Shown piece by piece: positions 55,901 to 63,450 of a stretch of DNA of 63,450 nt. The notes below the pieces were generated by a model. It was not told the DNA's origin. It searched no databases and was given only the letters and a program-made list of their open reading frames with translations. Each line of letters starts with the position of its first letter. Position 1 is the stretch's first letter. The DNA is taken from the NCBI GenBank assembly GCA_000320545.1, contig ADNK01001508.1, forward strand, positions 1-63,450. Reading direction: 5' to 3'. A program made the position numbers and the translations under genes. Origin of the DNA: Bigelowiella natans CCMP2755. Its lineage: Eukaryota; Cercozoa; Chlorarachniophyceae.

Positions 55901-57879
55901 AGCTCGGTAGGTGTAGGTAGCTTGTTGTCCGCTAGGTCCATAAACTCTAACGCATTAACGCTTGACTCAGAGGTCCACTCGTCAAGCCGTATCATGTTCT
56001 GGCTGATGGTCCTGCCTGACTTCTTTGGCAACTTAGCAAAGTATATCTTGTGATTGTAGAATGATATGATCCCCCCTAATTTTTCTAGGGCATCCTGTCC
56101 GAGGAGTAGTTCCATGGATAAAGTCATGGCTACTCGGGTCTTGATTTGGGTCTCCGCGTCGCTGCCAGGTATCTGTAGCTTTAGCATTAGCTCACCGACG
56201 GTCTTCATGGAAGAGCTTCCGTCTGCTTGAGCATATTTACGTTCTTTCTTAGTCACTTGATCCAATAGTCCTAACCTTCTTACTGTGCTTAGGCTTATGA
56301 AGGACTTCGGCATGCTGCCACTATCCCAAAGGGCAGGTAGTTTCTTGTAGTCTCCGTAGCTGTCTTTAACTTTAACCTTGGTCATAGCAACTTTGATAGT
56401 CCTGTTAGCGTCTTCGTCATTAATGTTGCATACTCCTAAGTTCTTTATGTCGTCTAGGGTCATGGGCTTGTCTTGGTCCTGCGTTGCTGGTACTGCTGTC
56501 TTCGTCGGCGCCTGCTTAAGGTGATCTAATATTCCGTTTATCTGCTGCTGTATAGCATTGATACTGTTCTGCTTTTTGTTCTTATATTTATTGTTCTTCC
56601 CGTTGTTGCTGCCTTGCCATTTGCTGTTGTTATATCCTTGTCCTCTGCCTTTCTTTCTCTTTAACTTCTCGTAGTGTTCGTTGAGCTGCCTGATCGTCAT
56701 CCTGGGTCGTCCTTCTTTCCTGTCTCTGCAGTCTTTAGCGGTGTGTTTCCCTTTACGTGAGCAGTATCCGCAACGTCGGTTACCTTCCCTGTCCTTGTAC
56801 CAGTCTCGCTGCGGCTTAATAGCGTTAATGTTTCCTATGCCAGGTACCTTAGGGCTGGTAAACTTGCGGTCCTGCTCCTGCTCGCGTAGGGATATAGCCT
56901 GCACTGCTGCCTCCATCGTGGTGTAGCCTTTCTCCGTAACGTAAGTGGATTCCTTTATCTTTAACTTGAACTCTTCAAACCTTGCCTGATCATCACCTGT
57001 GTTGTAATTAAAATCATGTAGTTCGTCGATCATATCCTGGAAGCGCGTGGCAAAGTCTCTAACAGGTTCTCTCTCATGCTGCATCATTGCTCTGTATTTT
57101 CTAATAGCCTGGGGTAGGGAGTTAGCATCCTGTTCATTTACAAAAGCCTTCATTATCGCCTCAACGTCTCGTAGCCCACTAACTGTAGTGTGTATTTTCT
57201 CTAGCTGCCTGATCCGGGTCCTGCCTGTCTCGTAAAGGTCCATGGCTTGCTTTATTATAGCTAGCCATTTGAGCTTGTCGTTTTCGGTGGGGTTAGGGGT
57301 AAAGTCGCAGAGTATACTCCTAGCGTTCTTCCACCACCTCCTTGCCTCACCTCTTTTCCCGTTGTATTTCGTTATCATAACCGGTGCTGTTTTAACAGAC
57401 ATGAACTGGGTGTTCCGCTGTACCGGCTGCTGCTGCTTGACGGTGCTCTGGGTCGTCCCCCGCGAGGCGCCCAGACCCCCGTCGTTCCTAAACAAAGCTG
57501 CCCACTCTGGAGGTAAGTCTGCTTCGTAATCCATGATGTCCTGCATGATAGCTGCCCAAACATCATGTGTCTGATACTTGTATTCTATCGATACTTTCAG
57601 TTTGGCGTAGTTGCTCGCCCTGGGTCGCAAGGCTCGTAATGCCATTACGACCTTCTTGCTTTCGGCGGCCACGTCCTCGTCGTCCGCCTCGTAGAAGTTC
57701 TCCAGTGCCTCTGCTGCTGCATCTGCTTTCTTAATCCCGGGTGCTGGTCCCGGCGGTGCCTGTGGAGGTGTTCCTCCTCCTTCCTTAGCGTCCGTATCGC
57801 CCTTCCTTTCCTGTTTCTGCTCGTGCCCTTGCACGGCCTGCGAGCCAAAGTCCTGCTGTTCTTCTAGCTGCTGTGACAT
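52906..57879 (-). CDS. Gag-Pol polyprotein of the LTR retrotransposon
   Basis: One 1657-codon frame without stop or frameshift. In order: a Gln/Glu-rich Gag N-terminus; a zinc knuckle CGYCSRKGKHTAKDC (about 372-386), spaced C-x2-C-x5-H-x4-C instead of x4; an aspartic protease with WDSGS (about 518); reverse transcriptase with FPYGLSISGDAF and the catalytic YVDDD (about 888); RNase H with TDWSKLGMAAVL and MTDHKPLLGI (about 1044-1130); integrase with an H-H-C-C-like zinc region ending GCRCSS and the DDE triad in QIDVYKYDGYHY, HVDNETS and KVERLHRT (about 1301, 1374, 1400). A GPY/F-like module and about 140 unassigned residues end the protein. No envelope gene and no clear chromodomain. Gag and Pol being one frame implies expression of a single precursor, processed by the protease. 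Confidence 0.95.
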   Translation of the reverse strand: MSQQLEEQQDFGSQAVQGHEQKQERKGDTDAKEGGGTPPQAPPGPAPGIKKADAAAEALENFYEADDEDVAAESKKVVMALRALRPRASNYAKLKVSIEYKYQTHDVWAAIMQDIMDYEADLPPEWAALFRNDGGLGASRGTTQSTVKQQQPVQRNTQFMSVKTAPVMITKYNGKRGEARRWWKNARSILCDFTPNPTENDKLKWLAIIKQAMDLYETGRTRIRQLEKIHTTVSGLRDVEAIMKAFVNEQDANSLPQAIRKYRAMMQHEREPVRDFATRFQDMIDELHDFNYNTGDDQARFEEFKLKIKESTYVTEKGYTTMEAAVQAISLREQEQDRKFTSPKVPGIGNINAIKPQRDWYKDREGNRRCGYCSRKGKHTAKDCRDRKEGRPRMTIRQLNEHYEKLKRKKGRGQGYNNSKWQGSNNGKNNKYKNKKQNSINAIQQQINGILDHLKQAPTKTAVPATQDQDKPMTLDDIKNLGVCNINDEDANRTIKVAMTKVKVKDSYGDYKKLPALWDSGSMPKSFISLSTVRRLGLLDQVTKKERKYAQADGSSSMKTVGELMLKLQIPGSDAETQIKTRVAMTLSMELLLGQDALEKLGGIISFYNHKIYFAKLPKKSGRTISQNMIRLDEWTSESSVNALEFMDLADNKLPTPTELRKKNPGKTIRQITELLDKTPPADDWDIDKGKKYINKILNEKYSDITKPTTKPSSKLTPVKIELKKGYEECIINDPEHRRPEADWEKIEWQINEWAKEGKIEPSNSPWNVRHVLAKKPTYPFFRLAHNFIRHNRVIKRIQTPTPRIDDVIEHVIGYKYYSSLDKNESYMQTPIHKTSRPITAFSSRHRKWHFVVFPYGLSISGDAFSSQNYRAYTHDGMASVLWVFVFVYVDDDIICTNTVVAQIFLLENIFIRFAHFGFTIRLQKCTFLATRIKWCGYYLEQGRITPNPEKVAALQQAPKPKNAKELKSFLQTAAWILRRFSPTYARTAAAFTTAYRKENSVGLSFAKVWAKAGLDAHFDNLIKLCSNTLLNAKLDTTRPATLWTDWSKLGMAAVLTQDQQIIRVWGRACTAAEAKYSPTKGEYKAMTEAQRKLRYYLLSVPSFTLMTDHKPLLGIDRKLEAPNDEYAAMRADTEEFRDKRTVVYAPGDKQLADYFSRLFEKKVPTQVTPMVNAITFEDGDFLPEPEELQHLQEHLDKYKHKHEVLSDRIYVYTNNVRRTYVPRRTRGALLFTAHGPAHVGENHITALLYHYYWPYKLKEIRTYLRGCRCSSLKAAGVATKESSKSRASKKIKARNFLDIVQIDVYKYDGYHYLTFVDVATGKCWVKKIIKVNVAKKNKGLYKQRLTNCYRTWESELQAIPDEVSINKIPKKLHVDNETSLLQLPHPNIDASPVYYAQSNSKVERLHRTLANLSRINSTTPDKIQGLVNDTFTSGGGIKDKEREEGDDNDDDTESEDEKVPYDGRVLKEGQYVRAKVNLRSRNKQDPFWGGVAKVTERKGRKQYYIYDGNRVTLRHISHLKNYDIGEKLLEDVKVNPTVWERAMPCLGPRPKFDVEYGNNKVRVNDDWRMKIVYLGYPGLRNMERVAMKIKDGKYQLLYLAVPDLPFEHWYKVLGDLDAEGWYGHEPKDEGEFWVSDKGDKVREESITWWLVKFRKR

Positions 57880-57884
57880 TGTTA

Positions 57885-57918
57885 GTCAAATCGTTTCCCG
57901 TGTGTGGAAGCCAAAGGT
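57885..57918 (-). promoter_or_regulatory. Leader with candidate primer-binding site
   Basis: On the element strand the 39 nt between the 5' LTR and the Gag-Pol ATG read ACCTTTGGCTTCCACACACG... The TGGCTTCCAC part, a few nt after the LTR, would pair with a tRNA 3' end (…GTGGAAGCCA). The tRNA cannot be named from here. Confidence 0.4.
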
Positions 57919-58244
57919 TGTTGCGCGTAAGGTGTTCACAGGCCGAGGCGCTACGTGCACAAGTAGGCAGGGGGGGGGAAAGGCACGTTTGCTTCCTTTT
58001 GAAGAGTTGTGTTTATTTTTATTAAAGATTATATTTTTATTAAATCGTGCACTGCGTAATCATTCGCGAAGCTTTCGCGAATGCCGCCGCACGTGGGGCA
58101 GCACACTTCCGGTGTGCTGCCATGAGTCCCGCCGGAACCCACGTGCCTATGCTGTATTAATATCTACGTTATCTATATTCTATATCCGCGACAACCCCTT
58201 TGTTGTCGCACGTGACTTGTGCCCGCGTAGTGGTACGCGCTACA
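57919..58244 (-). repeat. 5' LTR of the retrotransposon
   Basis: 326 bp, same sequence as the left LTR by eye. It should contain the promoter of the element (minus strand). Confidence 0.95.
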
Positions 58245-58248
58245 TCAA

Positions 58249-58908
58249 GCTGTTGATCGAATCGTGTGCGTCGTGCTAGCTAGCTAGCTAGCGTGTGCGA
58301 CAATGTGAGTGCGTGCTAGCGTGGTGTGCACAACCGGACAAGCAGAGTCGTGCGCACATTAATCGCATGCTAGCCACCACTGCGATGCTTCATCTATGCG
58401 CGCACGCGCACGTGCAGCACAGATGCTCAGGAACATTTTCACGCTCATGTGATCTCATGATGTCGCAACATCTAGAACATGTTCGCGAGTCACTACCACC
58501 TAACCTAACAAATTTCCAAACCGACCTCAAATCATGCGGTGGTTTTCTGGTAACCAGCCATAATCCACTCCTGGAGCAGAGAACCTAACAAGGGTTGGAA
58601 CACACATTGCAAAAGGTTCATCAGAACAGAATCGCGATGTCATCGCAGCAACGCAGGAAAGTTTTACAAATCATTACGGAGGAAAACTCCACTCTAGATC
58701 GTATCCTGTTCGCGGCTCGTCATGTTCTTGATGAAGATGCCCCAAATTTTGACCTAATGTAACAATATCTCAGGCTCTGCAGGGAGAAACAAGGGGGGGA
58801 TATTGGTTTGTAAACTACCAAGTGCAAGATCAACGTATCCAAGTCGCCGCACCTGGTAGTGATTTTATCGAATTAGTTAAACATCTCTGAGACCTAAATA
58901 TTATATAA

Positions 58909-58939
<31 letters not shown>

Positions 58940-59095
58940 ACCTTGATCGACCATATCCTAAGATTCTCTGCCAAATGCGTCCGATTGGAGCTCAACCTGT
59001 ATCGGATAGTCGGTGGGCTAACGCGCTTTCAAGTTTCTCGATGCAGGCGTGTTGTCACATACCTCACAGCTCGCTCCAGCTCCTCTACTTGCTCG
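58249..59095. other. Gene-poor spacer with GCTAGCTAGC and palindromic words
   Basis: CTAGCTAGCTAGCTAGC at about 58275-58291 and GCATGC/GCGCACGC words, then an AT-rich tract at 58905-58940. No exon supported. The retrotransposon has inserted into the left side of this block. Confidence 0.5.
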
Positions 59096-59979
59096 ACGGC
59101 TTTGTAAGGCCCGAAGAAGTAATGTGGCCCCGCCTATACGAGCAAGTGCAGTGTGTTATAGCGCGTTGTGCTCTGTTGTGCTGGCGAGAGGGGAGGGGGT
59201 GAAGATTATACCTTGCTAAGAGCATCTCCTATTAGCACGATTTGTCCGTCGAATTCAGCCTCCAGCGCCATGTCATATCGCACGCGAAACACACCTGATC
59301 GTGGCGCAAATGACAACAATTACCATCGCTGCCTTTCTAAGAGCATTCGAGAGAGGAGGCCGCATGCTGGCAGATGCGTTTGCCGCTTTTGTGCCGCGCC
59401 GCTGCATGCTGATGATTCGAATTAGGATGAGGTACCCGGGGACCATGTGGACTCGATCAAGGACGACAGCCAGTCCTGTGAGAAGAAGGAAAAAAAGACG
59501 AAGATAGGGAAACTGTCAAACGTTCCGCGAGGGCAGAGGATGGGGAGAACAAGATGGAAACAGAGGGATTCTGCATCCAGTCGGATTGCTTTGTGCGGCC
59601 GGGCGAGCCAGAATTATTATTTTTGTAGAAGACAACTCAGGTGTGCGATGATGGTAATGCAAAACGAGACCGGCAACTCCTCCTTCGCGCGTTCGTGCAG
59701 CTCTGTTGAATCATCAAGCATGTACAGGCTCAAATTAGGTACAACTCTCCTCCAAACTTCATGGGCTAAATTCTCTAGGATACTACACGTAGCAGACTGC
59801 CATATATAGAAACCGCACTTTTGACGTTCTCGGGTTTCATAAGCCCCTGCGGCAATTCAAACTTGTGCCTTTTGCCTCGTTTGTCTTGGAAAAGCTGATT
59901 TATCTCCTCAACCTGCCCCCTTGGGGTGCTGCTTAAGTTTCGATACCTGAAACATCAAGACGTCTTCAGCTCATTATAA

Positions 59980-60013
<34 letters not shown>

Positions 60014-61226
60014 CATTTATAAACATATCAACTATATGAACACTTATTCTTACACTCCTGAACTCCATCGCCTCTCAGAAAACATATATTCGACTCGTGG
60101 ACAATTTATGTTGATGTTAAGCTGACCAAGTCCAAGCAATGCGGCGAAACGGATAATGACGCTCGCCTGCAGATAGCAATGCAGTCGGGTTAAGCAGAAA
60201 GAGCACATGTAGCATTGAAGAGGATGGTGGTAAAAATTCGTCTAATAAATGCATCCAGTCAATACTGCTACCAAACAATGCTGCGAAGTCAGCGATTGCA
60301 CCCCAAACAAGTACCTCGAATTCCAGGCATTATCATCGCCTGGGCAAGAAACGACAACGACGACAACGACAGAAGACAACCGCACGGTGAAGAATAAATA
60401 TTGCGTCACTAGGAATATGGGAGAAATATCGTCTAAAACGCTAACGGCGACGAGCAATGGTTTCCTACATTGGCGTTTGTTCTTGACTTGGCAGGAGCGT
60501 AACACAGCAAATCACTGCCGTTTCTTAACAACATGGAAACCTTAAGAAGGTGTGTGGTATGGGGAAGGGAGAGGAGTAGTGTTGTTAGTAATGCACTCAC
60601 AATCCAGCGAAATCGAAGATGGGTTTGTTGTGCTTCATGATTGCTAGAAACAGGGATGACGAAGCCACCATCGGTGCTGTAAAGTTTCCCTTATTATCAG
60701 AGTATTCCTGGCAACGGTTTCTCGAGGAAGTAACATGACTACTCGCACCTTCTTCGGGGCGAGGGTTTCAGGGATGGTGCCGTGGTATCCAATGTAATTC
60801 TCAAACCTGACGGCGACGGCCATAGTGGAGAGCGATGAGTGACGAATAAAGGCGAATAAGGAGAAAGGGGAGACAATATAAGAAGAAGAAGAAGAAGAAG
60901 AAGAAGGAAAAGGAAATAACAGAGTCCCACACTAGGTCATATAATTTATCATTGAAGGCTGGTTGGTGTTTCTTGGTGATGTGATTTTCGGAATTACTGG
61001 AAAGCTCCAGGCTTTAGCCGCTTCTCCTCTTCGAGCGTACGTCGTGTCATTCCTACACGTCGTTAACATTGGCGGTTGGAAGGACTACTTTTGTGGTGGT
61101 TTCTGTATGGCTTTCTAACAACTAGCATACAGACTCAGTTCCATTCATTGGAAGGGAACACTGATCGCTTTGAGCGACATTACCTGTCTCTCCATCGGCT
61201 CCGATGATCTAATTAGGTGGGCAGAG

Positions 61227-61300
<74 letters not shown>

Positions 61301-62054
61301 ATCACACACACACACATACGCGCGTATTCGTGAGATCGAGTTGAAATCCATCTTGCCCAACAGCATCGTGTTCTTTCTTCCTCTCCCCCCCCCCTCATAT
61401 ATCCCCTCATACCAGGTCAAAGATAGCACGCGACTTATTGTTGATTTGCAGCGAGGGGTGCGGCATGGTTACGGGGCCTTTTTTGCCAAAAGAGAACACT
61501 GTCAATGAGTGGGCAAATCTCTCAAAACGGAGTTTTTGCAATCGGATCCTTCACAAAACTCCGAATCCTTTGCCATTCATTGGATGAGCAACATTTCATG
61601 CTTAATCGCACGTGAGGAACAACAGAGATGATTCCAGTAGCACTATACGCAATGGGCTCATGCGAAACGGGAGGAGACCGAAATCGAGCGAAGGAGGATG
61701 ATAACCCTGCAAAAGGAAAGCAGCGCCCTTACCAGAGGGACTTGTAGCATTCGAATGCTGCTGTCGTTTCCGACCCGAGTCTAGGGTGAGTGATGTGACC
61801 GCTGCCCCTGTAAGAAGATTTAGTACACAGTATTCGTATTTTTGTTCTTTGCAATATTCAAGAATGTCTTTTTAGCAGTGCGGCCTAGATCTATCGCAGG
61901 GGGGGGGGGGAGGAGGGTGTGATGGATGATACCGTGGATATAACGATCTGCCCAGCCTCTCCGAATTGTCCGCTGGATCCGTCCATGCATGTTTCCAAAA
62001 TGACGTAACACGATGCAGTCTTTTCAGAAGAGCAACAATAATTCGCGGCTTGCT

Positions 62055-62086
<32 letters not shown>

Positions 62087-62847
62087 TCTCGCTGTCACTC
62101 TCCCCCCTTTACTCTTTCTCTCTGTATCACCTACATACACGCGACTAAATGATAGGGAACGGGGCAGATAAAAACTAAGGGATTCGATGGAATACGTTCT
62201 GCTAATATGGTTGCACATCCAATGCATATCCATCGAGAGAAATTAATACCTTGATGGCGTTGTGCAGCGTCTGGTAGGAAACCACGACAGCACCCCCCTC
62301 ATCCTCTATGGGCTGATATTGTTGATGATGTAGTTTCTGATTAGCTTTTCTACTCGAAAAGACTTGGGGGGGGAACATGCTTTTAAGCTTCTTTCACCGC
62401 CTCGAAAAACGCTTTACTACCTTACGGCTCCACCGCACGCCTGACTGATCTAGGTTAAGACTCCTGAGAAAGAGCAGAAGAAGCAAACGTAGCACCACAG
62501 TGCCATCGTTGGGAGCAACAGCAGGAAATATAAGAGGAATCCGCATCTATCGTAAGCGCGTAGAAAGACAGGGAAACGTGGAAGAAAACAAAGAATCTTG
62601 GGCGACTGCCAAGAAAAATAGCCAGTCGCTCCCTTTTCAACCACCCCCCCCCCTAAATCGACCTGTTGCGCGCAACGACGCCTAAAACCTGTGCAATAGA
62701 CGAAGAATCAGGCTACGTTCTAGGTTCTATTCAATACTAGCAAGTGTTGTAAAGAGAAGGCAAGAGACACGGGAAGTACCTCCGGAGGGCAGATGCGGTA
62801 CTTGACGAGGAAATCGCGGACGTTCTGTTGGAGTATTATTGGGATGC
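59096..62847 (-). CDS. FAD-dependent monooxygenase, dihydroxypyridine-hydroxylase/UbiH type (partial model)
   Basis: Exons recognised in family order on the minus strand: 62847-62780 (GIPIILQQNVRDFLVKYR), 62312-62250 (VVVSYQTLHNAIK), about 60806-60749 (FENYIGYHGTIPETLAPKK), 60689-60601 (APMVASSSLFLAIMKHNKPI), 60339-60315 with 60166-60127 (AMIMPGIRGERHYPFRR, IAWTW), 59946-59814 (YRNLSSTPRGQVEEINQLFQ), about 59790-59700 (NLAHEVWRRVVPNL), about 59500-59450, and 59294-59212 with the FAD-binding FDGQIVLIGDALSK. Phases fit at most of these junctions. The W-x-W-Y-R-N and IGDA motifs are typical of class A flavin monooxygenases, which hydroxylate aromatic rings using NAD(P)H and O2. The N-terminal GxGxxG exon was not found and may lie beyond 62850 or outside the window; the C-terminal exon near 59100 (VEQVEELERAV) and exons in 61400-62020 are provisional. 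Confidence 0.6.
61231..61315. repeat. (AC)n microsatellite in an intron
   Basis: Long, slightly interrupted AC run within the monooxygenase gene. Confidence 0.95.
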
Positions 62848-62912
62848 CTGGAATTACACAATAGAGTTTATCAAGAAACGTTGCTGCAGATATATTAATG
62901 TATGTATGTGTG

Positions 62913-62968
<56 letters not shown>

Positions 62969-63110
62969 TATATATATATATATATACACACATGTGTTTG
63001 CATGTTTCCTGCATGCGTGGTGGGGGGGGTTTTTCAAAAATGTGTAACATCCGTAGCGCGCGCGGATTGTTGACCCCGCGGAGTGCGGGCGCCCGGGGGG
63101 GGGGGGGTGC

Positions 63111-63151
<41 letters not shown>

Positions 63152-63450
63152 ATAAAAAAAAGTTTGTTTTTTTAAAGTACCTATAATCTCTCATTATCAA
63201 TAAAATGAATGAGGTTAAGAAAAAACACTAATTAAAGTGGGGGTCTAACAAAAAATGAAGAAGCATACGATGTCATTATGTGCTATGTGCCGTGCCGTGC
63301 TGTGTGCTGTGCTATGTATGTATGTATGTTGCGAGGCGATATGTGATGCTATGCGACTGCTATGGGACTGCTATGCATGTTGCGATGATGGCATGTGCAT
63401 AAAGCGAAGCAAAAGGATTTTAGCAAAGTTTATCATCACATAGTCAACAA
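62848..63450. other. Low-complexity right end
   Basis: Two (AT)n blocks (about 62916-62986 and 63113-63148), a poly(G) run near 63095-63107 and GCTATG/TGTGCTG word repeats at 63280-63380. No exon supported. Confidence 0.6.

Larger units (their letters stand above)
52529..58244 (-). mobile_element. Complete Ty3/gypsy-type LTR retrotransposon
   Basis: Two 326-bp LTRs (52529-52854 and 57919-58244) that look identical by eye start TG and end CA and flank one uninterrupted Gag-Pol frame. A 4-bp target duplication TCAA is present at 52525-52528 and 58245-58248. Domain order protease, reverse transcriptase, RNase H, integrase is that of Ty3/gypsy (Metaviridae-type) elements. The element reads on the minus strand, so the 5' LTR is the right-hand one. 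Identical LTRs, an intact frame and a clean duplication indicate a very recent insertion and possibly a still mobile copy. Confidence 0.95.

Noticed and set aside
55589-56053. Plus-strand frame of 154 codons inside the retrotransposon
   Set aside because: Antisense to the conserved Gag-Pol frame; no motif.

Overview
The window is nuclear DNA of a eukaryote, most likely a unicellular alga. Most genes are split by many short introns (about 40-300 bp, GT-AG, polypyrimidine tract before the acceptor), several exons are only 21-29 bp, there are no operons or Shine-Dalgarno sites, and introns and spacers are full of (AT)n, (CT)n, (GAT)n and (GT)n microsatellites. One gene (4862-7737) encodes a DUF1118-type plastid protein that starts with a signal peptide followed by a transit-like segment. 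That bipartite leader points to a secondary plastid. Intron density and composition would fit a chlorarachniophyte-like alga, but this is inference. Gene models were built by hand from splice sites and reading-phase continuity; where all phases close, the text says so.

Layout. 0.5-7.7 kb: a Cys-rich secreted or membrane protein (-), a type II membrane SGNH/GDSL-like protein (-) and the DUF1118 protein (+). 7.7-10.9 kb: gene-poor, rich in GCATGC/CTAGCTAG words. 10.9-15.7 kb: a peroxisomal-type mitochondrial-carrier protein (-) head-to-head with a P-type ATPase derivative (+) that has lost every membrane segment and its phosphorylation site. 17-31.6 kb: an intronless signal-anchored protein (-), a long disordered EF-hand-like protein (+), an ApaG-domain protein (-) head-to-head with a 2OG-Fe(II) oxygenase (+), and an intronless helical-repeat (OPR-like) protein (-). 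32-46 kb: an intronless secreted 655-aa protein (+), an intronless AlkB-like protein with lost iron ligands (-), a small Cys-rich secreted protein (-) head-to-head with an ArfGAP lacking the usual arginine finger (+), and an 18-exon OGFOD2-like 2OG oxygenase (+). 46-51.4 kb: a zinc finger (ALGGH type) fused to a GNAT acetyltransferase (-). 52.5-58.2 kb: a complete, apparently very young Ty3/gypsy-type LTR retrotransposon (-). 59-62.9 kb: an FAD-dependent aromatic-ring-type monooxygenase (-).

The genes do not form a pathway. Recurrent themes are head-to-head pairs with short shared upstream regions, three 2OG-Fe(II)-oxygenase-fold genes within 20 kb, several catalytic folds that have lost key residues, and 42-bp-period tandem duplications at three unrelated places. 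No tRNA, rRNA or CRISPR was found.
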